Source of the DNA: Albula goreensis
Lineage: Eukaryota; Chordata; Actinopteri; Albuliformes; Albulidae
Length of the DNA stretch: 64,000 bases
NCBI GenBank assembly: GCA_022829145.1
Contig: CM040742.1
Span: 46,516,682 to 46,580,681 of the forward strand
Reading direction: 5' to 3'
The translations under genes and the position numbers were made by a program. Shown piece after piece: positions 19,292 to 33,440 of the stretch. The notes below the pieces were generated by a model, which saw only the letters and a program-made list of their open reading frames with translations, did not search any database and had not been told where the DNA came from. The first letter of the stretch is position 1, and each line of letters begins with the position of its first letter.

Positions 19292-20885
19292 TGCCCTATA
19301 ATTTGCACAATAAACTATGTTGTTGTTTGTGTAGGCCTCCTCATTCATCCACAAATGATTGAATCTGTTATATGTTAATTGCAGTCATTTAAATTCAGAA
19401 ATTGGCACAAGCAAATTAAACATTTTCTTGGGAAAGGGCCTTGATCTTGAACCGCCAAGTTTGCAATCAGTTTCTGTACGCAGTGCGCACCCAAGTTCTT
19501 CTGCCGGAGCCCTTCATTACTCTTAGACGTCACAAGTTGTTAGCGAAAGAACAGGAAAAAAAGGAATTGAAACAGACATAAATCATTTGCTAAAAGAGCA
19601 CCCGATAATGCGATATCGATTCCTTCTAATTACAAACAGTGGATTTACTGTCTTTGTTTGCATAAGTGCTAACCAAGACTCCCGGCTGCCATATTTCATG
19701 ACCTCAATACACAATCGGATGGCTTGGCGTTGGAGTTGAATTTTAAACAGGCCAAAGAGGAGAATGAATAAGACTTGGAGAATAAAACAACAGACCATAG
19801 TTATGATGTATAAAATATGGCTTGGCAATAACCACGAATGTAAGAGATGAGGCAAAAGGCTTCTGTGTGAAACTCAAGCAGGCGATGCTAGACTTTTTCA
19901 AATTGTTGAATTGCAAAGTTTGAGGGATGCTCTGGCAGGGGTTGCATAGTGACTCGCAGCTGGAAGAAGAAGGCACCTGGGCGGGATTAAGCTGCAACCT
20001 CACAGGTAATGCTGTGTACCACTTACCCACGTCTGCGGCATAATTCAAAAGAGGTGATTGCCCTCAGGAAAATGCGATTTAATTACTTCACCACAGGCAC
20101 TGATCTGCCCGGGTGGCTCCTTTGTATATAAAAAGCATTTATGTCAAAAGATCCTGAACCAAATTTATGTTAAGATGAGATAAGTGAGACCCCCCACCCC
20201 GAGTGATACTGAAACATGAAATTGAAAGCGACATATTTGAGATTGCGGTCTGAAGTGACAAGTCTCTTATGAAAATGTTCCTTGAGGAAGAATTATCAGG
20301 GGAGTAAAATTGATTCTAAAATCTAAAAATAGCTGAGCAGAGTCTGGTGATTTCTGTTGGATTATATGGTTGTCAAGGAGAAGGGGAGGAAAAAAAAACA
20401 CACTTGTCTGATGAAAAAAGTCTGGTGACTGAAGTTCAAAACCTGTTTCTTTGAGTGAAGTTCCTTCACATCATAATCTTTGGGAAACACAGCTGGGGAG
20501 ATGACCCCTTACCTTCCACAAAAGGCCCTTTATCAGAGCATAAATTAGCACACCAAGGCAAATCTTCACCCTTAATTAATTAATGCTCCAGCTCTCTAAT
20601 ACTCCTGCAGAAATGTGGAGTCTTGATTGAGACACATTGTAGTTCCTTACATCGCCAGCAGTGGGCACTGTTGCATTGAAAAGGTCTCTGTGGCTACAAG
20701 TGCTAAATATCTGAGATACATGGTAAGGAATTTTTCCCTTTGAGACACAGCAGAAGAAGCTGAAGTAGGGGATAAATGCAAACATGAGGCATTGATTTTC
20801 TTACTGAAATCGAATATTGATTTGTAGTTTTGCAGATACTCATCCTCAAAAAAGAACACAAGTGAGAGCTTGAGAACACAGGAGG
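19292..20885. other. Unique intergenic sequence with enhancer-like parts
   Basis: Mostly non-repetitive. Stretches around 19400-19990 and 20040-20340 have balanced composition and TAAT cores (for example TTAATTAATTAATG at 20572). No coding exon was recognised. Confidence 0.35.
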
Positions 20886-20887
20886 TC

Positions 20888-20910
20888 GGGGGGCGGGTGG
20901 GAGGTGAGGG
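20888..20910 (+). other. G-quadruplex-forming motif
   Basis: Runs GGGGGG, GGG, GGG and GGG with loops of 1-6 nt fit the G3+N1-7 pattern. Followed by a purine (GA)n stretch to 20935. Confidence 0.6.
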
Positions 20911-21442
20911 AGGAGGGAGAGAGTGAGAGAGAGTTCTGCAAGTTCAAGACATGGATCATAAAACCTGGAAGCCGTTTGATCTGAAATCCTATTTTCTGTG
21001 GCTTTGCTGTTGGATGTGGTTCTCAGTATGTACACCCACTCATTCCATCTCCAAGTATAAATGGCCTTTTCCCAGCTCTCCTGCTTCAGCTTCCCTGCTC
21101 CCTTCTGCTTCTCAGTTAATGTCATACATCTTTTCCTAGTTTTCCCCCCACACACTTACATATCTCAACTTTGTGAAACATCACTGCTGAAAAAAAATGT
21201 TTTACTTTTTGTCATATCTTTGGTTGCCTTGTTTTAAGTATAACACACAAAAAAACAGCACCACTTCCACATGGAGCCAAAGGAATGCATGACAGTATGT
21301 CAGTATAGTTGAGTAATTCCAAACAATGTTCTCCGGATCCTGAGGACTGGGCCCAATTTGAGAGTAACTAATGGTTGATGGAGATTCGGGAGTGGGCCTA
21401 CCCAAGAGGAAGTATATACTCCGGCTGGATAATGGGCTTTGT

Positions 21443-21645
21443 CAGGGCTAGTCAACTCCTGAGGACCCCAGTGCTAGTTTTTGCTCCAGCTATTCATTGC
21501 ACGACCTGATTTCAATTATTAGCTCCACTTCATTAATCAAGGAAATAAAATAACCTGTGAAAACCAGGTATTGCTTTGTGTGGGTTTGGGCAAATTCTTG
21601 CAGACGTTGTGGCCCTGGAGGTCCGGGAGTTTGAATATCCCTAAC
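21443..21645. mobile_element. Degenerate DNA-transposon MITE
   Basis: About 200 bp with imperfect terminal inverted repeats of about 28 bp (left AGGGCTAGTCAACTCCTG, right complement AGGGATATTCAAACTCC). The body, with GTTTTTGCTCCAGCT-like words, resembles a dispersed fish repeat. No clear target duplication. Confidence 0.5.
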
Positions 21646-21799
21646 AGAACTCATTTTCCAGCTGAGCAAGTCATCACGTTGTGTCTTTTAATCCTGCAGT
21701 CTATCTCGGACTGGGCCCAGCCTCCCTGCGCATGTCATCTGTACCTGATCCCATGTCCTCTGTTCCACTGTCTTGCACTCACACATGTGAAGGAGGGAT

Positions 21800-21828
21800 G
21801 GGGGGGGGGGGGGGTGGGGAATGGGGGT
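21800..21828 (+). other. Poly-G / G-quadruplex-forming tract
   Basis: G14 followed by GGGG and GGGGG runs. Confidence 0.6.
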
Positions 21829-21993
21829 GATGTTCCTGAGATGCAGTAACCACGGTTACGAGCAGTCCTGCGCTCCATTAGTGCCCATTCCTCCCAGTCG
21901 ATGAAGAGAAATGTACTGTGCGTCCCGGCTGCAGGGGGAGGCGCGCGAGAACACACGGGCCGCGGTAGAGCGTCTGTGTTTGCACCTGATTCT

Positions 21994-22023
21994 GACACCC
22001 CCCCTGCCCCCCATCCCACCCGG
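21994..22023 (-). other. C-rich tract, G-quadruplex-forming on the minus strand
   Basis: C7, C6, CCC and CCC runs separated by 1-2 nt. Confidence 0.55.
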
Positions 22024-24084
22024 CCGGGGGACTCTGCGTATGAACCTGCTAGGTGGGAGTGATGCAGAGGCCTTAAACCCTCAAAGTGCAGGATCCCACT
22101 CCAACAATCTCAATTAACATTCGCTCTCCGGCGGCTCAAATGCACCGTGAACATCCAGAAACGTAATTGGCTCTGACAATTTTGTTCAGCGAGATTATGC
22201 TGTGTCCTTGGGTTTCTTGTGTTTTTCTGTCTTTTTTTTGGGGGGGGTTTTTTAATTTATTTATTTATTTTTGTTCTTGAACACAGGTATTTATCATCAA
22301 GGCTCCAAACAAGCCATTGAGTGTGACAGTTCAATTACTTCAATGAGGCCTGGCTCACAGGGAATGCTTGGGTTTGTTTCAATCCATCTTGGTTCTCGTT
22401 TGTGTGTATTTTGGAGCCGACGCAGTGCCTTTTGTTGATCCGTCCATTCATCACTAGTCAAAGCTCCGCAGCTTCCTGCATCCATCACACACTGTTTTTA
22501 CAGCTACATAATTGTTCCGCTTTTGCCTATCAGAAATTTGTGTTGATAAAAAAAAATAATAAAAGCCGTCCCACTGTTCATTGATGCAGAGGTCATAATG
22601 CTGGAGACCAATGAACCTTTGGAGGGGGACAGCAGGGACCGGGGGGGTCGGGGCATGTAAACATACCCAAACCGCATCGCTCTATGATAATCAATCCTGC
22701 ATATCGGGGGCTTAAAACCTTTGAAGTCACTCTGAGTCACAAGAAAGCCCGACACAAGGAACGGTTACAGTCACAAATCAAAAATGTAATGTAAACAAGA
22801 ATCCCTGCAGAGAACAGAGCGAGAGAGAGAGGGTGGGCATGCACTTTAAAGAATAAAAGACAGCAACAATGCAGACTCCATCACCATTGTTGTTTACCCA
22901 TAAATATAGTCATGTGATCATTGTTATTATAATGGATATTTATTATTGTCTTATAATGAATATTCTTCATTTGTCAATTCATTTTGTGCAGTGATTACAC
23001 CCCTGCATTGAATTAAAAATTGGCATGTTAAAGGAAACTGTTGTCAAAAACAATTTTTAAAACCTCCTCTTGTCTGTCTTACAGCAAAGAAACTTTAATA
23101 AAAGAGACTTTATCCATCAAGATAGCCTAGATAGTTGATAGTGAAGGAGCCTGTGGATCGCTTTGTTGTCATATCATGGTGGATTAATCTGAGAAGGTTG
23201 TTGTTGTTGATGATTGAATAGCTCTTTCCCTTCAGTCATTGTGACAGTTTTTGATCAAATCGGGTTTCACCGGATTTGAGGCGACCTTCAGACCTCCAGC
23301 TGTGTGACGCATGGCACAGATGAAATCCGATCATGCCGCACAGACCTAATCTCCACCACTCCTGAACATGAGCCATTGTATTGAGCTGTATTCCGCTGGA
23401 TTGTATTGTTTTGCACCGCGACCTCCTGTCACATTCAAGGCCGCTAGAATCCCGCTATCCCATAATTCCTGTGGACATGTGATTTCTCATATGTGTCTCT
23501 CAAAGCACAAGGCTAAGGTGCGCTGGAGTGGAGCAGAGATTTCTGGTTTTTGGTCCCCTCACACCTGTAAATACATGATATTATTAGTATGCTTGATGAA
23601 TGCAAGTGCCTGTGAGCTGGAGGAAGTTGGAGGAAGAGTCGCTCCACTCGACCTCTGAATATTCAGGCTTGGACGCTGAATTCGAGAGCTGGGATGGAGC
23701 AGAAACCAGAATGATCTCTGCCACCCCTGGGCCAAGGTTACCTTACCCTGCTGTAGACAACACAGCAGCGCTTTCATGCTCAAACTGTGGAGCTGAACAA
23801 TACATAATCTTTTCAACTGAAGTGGTCCAGTTTTGTAGTGCTCTCTGTTACAGTCCCCTCTCAGAGGTGGATGGGTTTTAAGATTGACTGTGTGTTCAAT
23901 GGAACACATTGGGCATTGCTAGCTCAGTGTACCCTTCACAGCTGTCACAGAAAAATATCAGTGCTTTAGTTTCATCAAGGATTTTCCATAAAATATATAT
24001 ATATATATTTTTTTTTTTTCAGTATGGAATCTTAGTCATATTCATATTCAGTGATGTGCACAGACCTTCTTGAACCTCAGAAAT
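22024..24084. other. Unique intergenic sequence with enhancer-like blocks
   Basis: Holds a G-rich tract at 22622-22654 (four G runs), a T/G tract at 22232-22270, and unique blocks at 22090-22220 and 23220-23480. Several ORFs of 60-116 codons show no family resemblance. T-rich run at 24008-24020. Confidence 0.35.
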
Positions 24085-24380
24085 ATGTCGCATGTAAAAC
24101 TGGTTGATTTCTGTTGTGAATCTTAGCTAACACTGAGGCTGACTGTGGGTTTGTATGATCATAACCCCTATGATCATAAACTGGTTGATTTCTGTTGTGA
24201 ATCTTAGCTAACACTGAGGCTGACTGTGGGTTTGTATGATCATAACCCCTATGATCATAAACTGGTTGATTTCTGTTGTGAATCTTAGCTAACACTTTGA
24301 GGCTGATCATAAACTGGTTTGTTGATCTTAGCTAACACTCTGGGTGACCATCTCAGATCATAAACTGGTTGATTTCTCAA
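24085..24380. repeat. 81-bp minisatellite
   Basis: Exact 81-bp spacing (AAACTGG at 24097, 24178 and 24259), then truncated units to about 24380. Each full unit contains the 9-bp hairpin ATGATCATA/TATGATCAT around ACCCC. Confidence 0.9.
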
Positions 24381-24513
24381 TCTTAGCAACTGAGAAGGGC
24401 ACCTTTGCACCTGGAACAAGAAGGGCAGAGGTGATCACTAACCCAACTCATCACCCCCTCTCTTGTTGTGCTCATTCGTGATATCCCACATTTTGACTTG
24501 GGGTGGTGGGGGG

Positions 24514-24616
24514 TGATGGTGTGTATGTGTGTTCATGTGTGTGTGTGTGTTTGTGCGTATGTGTTTGTGTGTGCGTGTGTGTGTGTGTGTGTGTGTATGT
24601 GTGTGCGTGTGTGTGT

Positions 24617-24653
<37 letters not shown>

Positions 24654-24749
24654 TGTGTATGTGTTTGCGTGTGCGTGTGTGTGTGTGTGTGTGTTATAGT
24701 GTTATAGTGTGTGTGTGTGTGTGTGTGTGTGTAGTGTTATAGTGTTATA

Positions 24750-24780
<31 letters not shown>

Positions 24781-24873
24781 TGTGTTCCTGTGTGTGTGTG
24801 TGTGTGTGTGTGTGTTATAGTGTTATAGTGTGTTTGTGTGTGTGTGTGTGTTATAGTGTTATAGTGTGTGTGT
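24514..24873 (+). repeat. Compound (TG)n tract with TTATAG inserts
   Basis: About 360 bp of TG dinucleotides with C/A interruptions. The second half is punctuated four times by the word TTATAGTGTTATAGTG, giving a larger repeating pattern. ORFs here are spurious. Confidence 0.9.
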
Positions 24874-26330
24874 GGAGGGGACACACCCCATGTTGTGATA
24901 TTGTAAGGGTTCCTCGCACTCTCATCCAAAGTGTCTAATCCACATGAAAGTCACCCAGAGAAGGCACTTGATGGGGCGAGTGCGCGCTCCCCGTGGTCTG
25001 GGTCCTGTGTAAGCGTTTCTGAGACACCACTGAAACTAAATGATCTGTTTCTTCAGGCCTTTACGGCTCCAGCAGGGATAAATCAGGGCGCGGACATCCA
25101 GCGTTCCCGCTGCAGTATTGATTACCGCCATGCTGGGGCGGGATGAAAGCCGCGCATTTTTCTCCGCTTTGATTCTGAAGGATGTCAGGACTGGGGCTAG
25201 CGAGGCCTTCGTGAGGCGCTGCATTAAATATTATCATTATTAATATCCATAACATAACTGCAACGTGAGGGCAGGGAGGAAAAACTCCATTATGGTTTGT
25301 CAAGAACAAAAACCGCACATGGTTTAGCCGTTCCTTACACAGTGTTAAATCACCGCAGTGTGACGTGGTTCTGATCGGACAGGCCTTAGAATGGGTCCTA
25401 ACAGTCACAGAGTTTAAAATAACTACAAGGCAAGATAAACATTTAGCCCTGAGGTTCAGAGAAAAAGATTAATGATTAATATGCCGCAAATTTTACCACA
25501 AATTGAAGTTCGGCTCAGGCGACCTGGCGTTTGCGTTCAGCTGTAAGTGGCTCTTTATTATCGATGTTACAGTAGGGAATGTGGGTTTGTGTGCCTTTTT
25601 CCATTTCATTTATGACAACCCCGTTTCATCGGCATGGAAAGCACAAGAAACCGTCAAGATGAAACTTCGGAGAAATGAGAAATTTGCGCTTCTGAAAAAA
25701 AAAGAGAACATTTTCAAGGTGGAAATTGCTTAGTGGTTAGACCAGGGCCTGGTGGTTTGTGTATCCTTCCATGAAAAGGAAAGACATGCGCAGATCAATA
25801 TTCCCTCTGAGCGTGCATGTGTACATCGTACTGAGAGCAGAAACCAGAACACTCTGCAGATATACGATAAGAGACGCTGCACTGCTGCAGAGATGGGAGA
25901 CATGCCCACTGACGGTCTGCCATGAATTATGGCCTCAATAAGATATCATTATTATCATACCTACAATAACATCATCATAACTGTATATTAGACGCATGCT
26001 AGAATCAAGATTTAATTGCCAAAATACACCCCTCCCCTCCAAGGCTACGATTTCTGAAAGATTAAGTGGATAACTTATGAATTATAAAAAAAAAAGATTG
26101 TGAATGTTAAAAAAGACATGATTATCTACCATTACGCATCAATGGAGTCAGTTTAGAATGAGAGGTTTCAGAGCTCGGGGATCCCGTTGTATTTATACAA
26201 ATTAATTTATACCTAACGTGTCCTTCCATTACTCATTTCACACTCACGAATGCAGCGGATCACAGATGGAGAATCAGGGCTATGGGAGCAGAAAGAGATG
26301 ATTCACTCTTTTGAAAAGAGTCAGTGGAGT
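24874..26330. other. Unique intergenic sequence with a CpG-rich enhancer-like block
   Basis: The block 24960-25400 is CpG-rich and unique, with ATTATTAATATCCATAA-like homeodomain/POU cores. No splice-bounded ORF was recognised. The rest is A/T-rich. Confidence 0.35.
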
Positions 26331-26587
26331 GGATTCAATCAAATGTACTTCGGGTCTCTTTAAGGGTGTATGCAACTCTTTAAAAATGGACGTAAGGGCA
26401 CGTTCTATCTTATTTAAGAGAGGGGAAAACATATTCCAAAGGACCATTATTTGTATAAATGTAAGAAAATACTATATTTGCTTACCACAAAGTAAACACT
26501 GAATACTCACAGTGATTTTGTAATATCGAGTCTGTTCTGACTGAATTGTGAATGCCCTTAAAGAGATTCAGTGTGTCTGAACTGAAC
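26331..26587. mobile_element. MITE-like element with TCTCTTTAAGGG termini
   Basis: Left end GGATTCAATCAAATG...TCTCTTTAAGGGT; right-end complement carries TCTCTTTAAGGGC at the matching offset, giving imperfect inverted repeats of about 45 bp. A related end occurs at 38230-38278. Confidence 0.45.
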
Positions 26588-27760
26588 CTGTTGACTCATT
26601 ATGTATCATATGTCTCTTGTCTCCATTGTCACTGTTGCCCTTCGTACCATCGTTTTCTCTTTCTCTCATTCCCTTCTCCACCATCACTCCCTGTACTCTC
26701 TCCTTCTACCTTTCTCAGTATTTCCCTCAGTCTCTTCTTCAGTCTCCTCTCTCGTTCTCTCTCTTTCTGTTCGACACTCTTCGTTTTTGACTCCCTCTAT
26801 CTCTACCTCTTCCCAGCTCTGTATCTCATCCCCTCCTTTCTCCTCCCGTCCCTGTTTGGTGGCATATCAAGAATACCCTTACATTGCAAAGTCTATTCTA
26901 ATATGACAACCAGTAATTCGTAACATCCAGCAAAAATTAATTGCCGTACAACCATGCACAACAAAGTCAGTATGTTTCACACTTAAATGCAAACTGCCCA
27001 GATTAGCCTGTGGTCAGATTAGCCTGATTAGCCTGTGGACCATAGGTTTCTCACTGTACCACCGTTCTCTGGTGCCAGACGCACACCTCTCTCCCCCCTC
27101 CCCAGAGGAGAGGCTTGTGTTCCAGGCTCATTTCCTCTCGGTGATGGTCACTGCAGCCGCTGCTCTGTGCTGTTCACATTCGGTTAGAGAGCGCTGCTCT
27201 GTCTACAGCCTTGGTGCCTGACACAATGTGCCCGGCGCTGTCCTTCCCTGTCTGGATGGCCAGGTCTGCTTTCTCTCACTCTCTCTGCCTCTCTGTCTGT
27301 CTCTTTCCATATCTCACTCTCTCAATTCAATTCTCCACTATTGTCAAAGCATTCAAGACTTATTCAAACTGATATATAATATGTCTAACTATTCGGTATG
27401 TAATAACATACAAAAATGAATGAGTGAACATAACAATAATTGTAATTACATGATAAAAGTTATAATAATTTCAAAACTGTTGGCAAGTAAAACTAATGTC
27501 TACGTAAACAGTCTCTCTCTCCCTCTCTCTCTCTGTCTCGCCTCTGCCCTTTTTCACACACTCTCAGACACACACACCAGTGTATAGTTGACAACCTGAT
27601 TCCCACTAATGATGTCAGTTTGGAGCCACTAGATAATGTCAGTGCAGTTTTGAAATAAAACCCCAGTGTGACATCACATCTCTGGCAAACGCACAGGACT
27701 CTTGTGTTAAACAACATAAATTAAGGTCATGCCTGGCTTCTGTTTTAAATCCTTAGAACA
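26588..27760. other. Intergenic, polypyrimidine-rich
   Basis: Strong C/T strand bias at 26640-26850, 27260-27325 and 27508-27540; ORFs there are low-complexity artefacts. Short AGATTAGCCTG repeats at 27000-27040. No gene seen. Confidence 0.5.
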
Positions 27761-28095
27761 AAATATTCACAGAGGAAATACAAAAATGCTAATTTTGGCC
27801 CAAGAACAAATCCGTCTCGCTGTTTTCCAAATGCGTATTATAGCTGACACTAAAAAGCCAAAAATAAAAAGGCCAGCTGGCTTTATAATCCCACAAGTCC
27901 ATATGAAACCAGTTCAGCCAATTTGTCTGAAAAGGCCAAAGCTGGCGACCCCAGAGACCGCAATTAGCAATTTAAAATCAGGAGCGGAACCTGGGAGGCA
28001 CCCACGTGCTGCAGCTGATCCTTTGTGTACCAGCGCAATTATTGAACTGCTTCTGTTCTGTTGCCCTCGGACACCAGCGTCGTATAATCAGCAGG
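27761..28095. other. Enhancer-like unique block
   Basis: Unique, with an A/T-rich MEF2/CArG-like word CCAAAAATAAAAAGG near 27868, CAATTAGCAATTTAAAA, and CACGTG. It carries an unsupported 133-codon plus-strand ORF. The composition fits a conserved non-coding element better than an exon. Confidence 0.35.
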
Positions 28096-28104
28096 GAACA
28101 GTCC

Positions 28105-28180
28105 CTGTGATACAGTGGTTGCAAGTTTGACTCCCGGGTGTGGCGCTGCCGTTGTACCACTGAGAAACCTTAACCTACCC
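28105..28180 (+). mobile_element. tRNA-derived SINE fragment
   Basis: AGTGGTTGCAAGTTTGACTC resembles a pol III B box, followed by CCGGGTGTGGCGCTGCCGTT, the usual start of fish V-SINE-type bodies. Ends in an A-rich tract after 28215. Confidence 0.5.
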
Positions 28181-29480
28181 CTTAGTGTGTATGTAGTTAT
28201 TTGTTGTATGTAGTTTTTAAAAAAAAATAAATAAATAAAAATTAAAAAACTCTGAATAATTCCCTTTGTTCAGTACATAAAGTAAATGTAATAGAAATGT
28301 AACCGTATAATAGTAATGGTCTGTGTCCTACAGTACACTATGGAGTCGATTTATTAAAGGTTTGTGTCGACAAAAGCATTTGTAAAACTGTTACCATGTG
28401 TAGAAAACATAACTCTGAGATGATAAACTGAGGTGCATCGATTTTTAATTTTTGCAGGTAAACCCCATATTATTTGGTGAAATATCGGGAAGAGGTCTTG
28501 AATATGCATTCATATTTTTGGAAAAGTAACTGCGTGTCTTTAGTACAAATTAAAAGTATTAACTAACATGCAATCAATATGATGAGAGCTGTCTAAGGAA
28601 ACATACTAACGATCAATGAACATAATGTAGAGAACAGGCATTTTACACTGATGTAGATATTTTCAGAGAGGCAGAGGAAAAGCACAATAGCTAGGCTACT
28701 AACGATGTCATTTTGCAGCTTTTGGACGAAACAGCATGACTTTCTCAGGGTTGTTCCGGCATACTGCAAGCTATCGATCTCCCAGTCTGAGCGCTGTGCC
28801 CCTCCCCTTCCTTCCCTTCTTCTGTCTTCTTACGGTTGCACTGGTGTTTGGTGTGTTTGTGACATCCATATTACATGACTTTGTGTGACACGAAAAGCAG
28901 GAGCACTAACGGTAACTATAGTTACAAGTTACAATAATTTCAATCCAGACAAATGTGTAAGTCCTGGCAGACATCCAGTGTAGCCAACAAAGGTCACAAA
29001 TCCCTTCCAAACGCACAAAATCCCTCTTTTAATTATTGCTGTTTGCAGCTGGGGTCATTTACATAATGACTCTTAGTTGGCCACCTGCAAGGAGTGAAAT
29101 TATAAGACATGTTTATGCTTGGGGTGCGCATACAAAACAATACCAGTTATTTGGGATCCTAGTTCATTGATCCCTAACTACCTTATGAACAAAACAAGCC
29201 TGAAATGTACATTCTTAACATAGTATATATTAGAAGTGTATTCTGACTGACATGCCATTGGTATTTTAACTTTAAAGAGCTCACTGGTGTTTCATTAGAT
29301 AACTAATACAATGTCTGTACCAATTAAGAAACATGTTCAGAGGTATGTAATACAACTACAAGATTAGAACTAATTTCTCATCCTGTCACATTTAATTGGA
29401 ACACGGTTCAGGGAATTTCACCCTGTGTATACAGGCAGTGTTGTATCTGAAGTGGCCGGGGTCCTTTTGTCTGCCAAACG
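28181..29480. other. Intergenic, no gene seen
   Basis: A/T-rich unique sequence with an A-rich stretch at 28218-28250. Confidence 0.45.
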
Positions 29481-29861
29481 TTTTTTTTTTTAAAAGCTCC
29501 TCGATAAGGAATGTCTCAGCCCCTGTTTTTTGAAGTATCTAAAACGTTAAGCACCAATTTCCAAGTGTCTCTTAGCGGAGAGTAATTCATTAGGGGCAGC
29601 GCTGGTCTTTGAATGGGAGCTGAGGAACATTAGGTTTTGAATGGGACCTCTGATTAGATAAACCTGGGCTTTATATTGCATTCATCTTGGCTAAGCAGGG
29701 CCGGCTCCCTGGAGGAAGCAGGCCTTAAAAACACCAGCCATCACTCATGCTAATGAAGCCTTGTTGCAAAGGCCAACAAAACAGGGGCTTCGACAGCTCT
29801 GTGAGGGATGAGATCTTCTGCTCCAGATATTAATATGCTGCTTCATGTCAATACAAATTAA
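29481..29861. other. Enhancer-like unique block
   Basis: About 380 bp of unique, balanced sequence dense in TAAT/ATTA cores and TTGAATGGG repeats (29607, 29636), ending at ATTAATATGCTGC and CAAATTAATCG (POU/homeodomain-like). Bounded by a T19 run at 29863-29882. Confidence 0.4.
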
Positions 29862-29882
29862 TCGTTTTTTTTTTTTTTTTTT

Positions 29883-30218
29883 CTGAGGAACATGCCCTTA
29901 CTGAATACAGTCATTGGGGGGTGTCATGTGTGTTCTTCCCTCTCCAGACTCAGTTTAGAACAAATGATGTCTTTCCTGGTTATGGCAGTGGTGATGTGTG
30001 ATCTCAAACAGAGTATGAGACGTTCAGCACGCTGAACACGCAGATAGTCCCTGCCGCTGGAATGGTTGCCGCCCTCACATGTGAGAAAGAGAGGGAGATT
30101 GTGTGTGTATCTGTAGGTGAGTGGGTGTGTTCTCAAGCATAATGTGTGAATATAAACTATATTTACAAAACAACAGAGAAATGATGACATGGGAAATGCA
30201 AGTGCTCGTCATAGAATT
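29883..30218. other. Intergenic, no gene seen
   Basis: Short unique stretch before the 46-bp satellite array. Confidence 0.45.
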
Positions 30219-31190
30219 CCCCAGGAGCCATTAACGCTGATATTAAGTATTTGAGTACTCAACTCTCCGGGAGCCATTAACACTGATATTGAGTATTTGA
30301 GTACTCAACTCTCCGGGAGCCATTAACACTGATATTGAGTATTTGAGTACTCAACTCTCCAGGAGCCATTAACACTGATATTGAGTATTTGAGTACTCAA
30401 CTCTCCGGGAGCCATTAACACTGATATTGAGTATTTGAGTACTCAACTCTCCGGGAGCCATTAACACTGATATTGAGTATTTGAGTACTCAACTCTCCGG
30501 GAGCCATTAACACTGATATTGAGAATTTGAGTACTCAACTCTCCGGGAGCCATTAAAACTGATATTGAGTATTTGAGTACTCAACTCTCCGGGAGCCATT
30601 AACACTGATATTGAGTATTTGAGTACTCAACTCTCCGGGAGCCATTAACACTGATATTGAGTATTTGAGTACTCAACTCTCCGGGAGCCATTAACACTGA
30701 TATTGAGAATTTGAGTACTCAACTCTCCGGGAGCCATTAACACTGATATTAAGTATTTGAGTACTCAACTCTCCGGGAGCCATTAACACTGATATTGAGT
30801 ATTTGAGTACTCAACTCTCCGGGAGCCATTAACACTGATATTGAGAATTTGAGTACTCAACTCTCCGGGAGCCATTAACACTGATATTGAGTATTTGAGT
30901 ACTCAACTCTCCGGGAGCCATTAACACTGATATTGGCCATTTGAGTACTCAACTCTCCGGGAGCCATTAACACTGATATTGAGAATTTGAGTACTCAACT
31001 CTCCGGGAGCCATTAACACTGATATTGAGTATTTGAGTACTCAACTCTCCGGGAGCCATTAACACTGATATTGAGTATTTGAGTACTCAACTCTCCGGGA
31101 GCCATTAACACTGATATTGAGTATTTGAGTACTCAACTCTCCGGGAGCCATTAACACTGATATTGATTATTTGAGTACTCAACTCTCCAG
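30219..31190. repeat. 46-bp satellite array, about 21 copies
   Basis: Units run GGGAGCCATTAACACTG, then ATATTGAGTAT, then the 12-bp perfect palindrome TTGAGTACTCAA and CTCTCC. Identity between units is very high. A variable word after GATATT (GAGTAT, GAGAAT, AAGTAT, GGCCAT, GATTAT) marks unit subtypes; GAGAAT recurs every 3-4 units. The first and last units have diverged (31190-31215 is decayed). There are no unique spacers, so this is not a CRISPR array. Confidence 0.95.
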
Positions 31191-33309
<2,119 letters not shown>

Positions 33310-33440
33310 CCATTCTGATATCGTAAGTATTATTTTACACAAAAGTTGTCAGAACTTGGAATGAATTGCCAGTTCAATTAGTAGAGGCAGAAGCCTTTGG
33401 AGTGGTCAGGTGTAGGATAGATGCGGTACTGGATACTGTG
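33310..33440 (+). mobile_element. Decayed retroelement-like fragment
   Basis: Words such as GGAATGAATTGCCAGT, GTAGAGGCAGAAGCCTTTGG and GGATAGATGCGGTACTGG resemble the 3' end of a dispersed retroelement seen in basal ray-finned fish and other vertebrates. The assignment is from memory. Confidence 0.25.

Noticed and set aside
24468-24938. Cys/Val- and Thr/His-rich ORFs
   Set aside because: Translations of (TG)n/(CA)n repeats.
26552-26923. 123-codon Ser/Leu/Phe-rich ORF
   Set aside because: Polypyrimidine low-complexity sequence.
27729-28130. 133-codon plus-strand ORF
   Set aside because: Crosses an enhancer-like block into a SINE fragment; no domain recognised.
30219-31190. CRISPR-like array
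   Set aside because: Units are tandem with no unique spacers, and the genome is eukaryotic.
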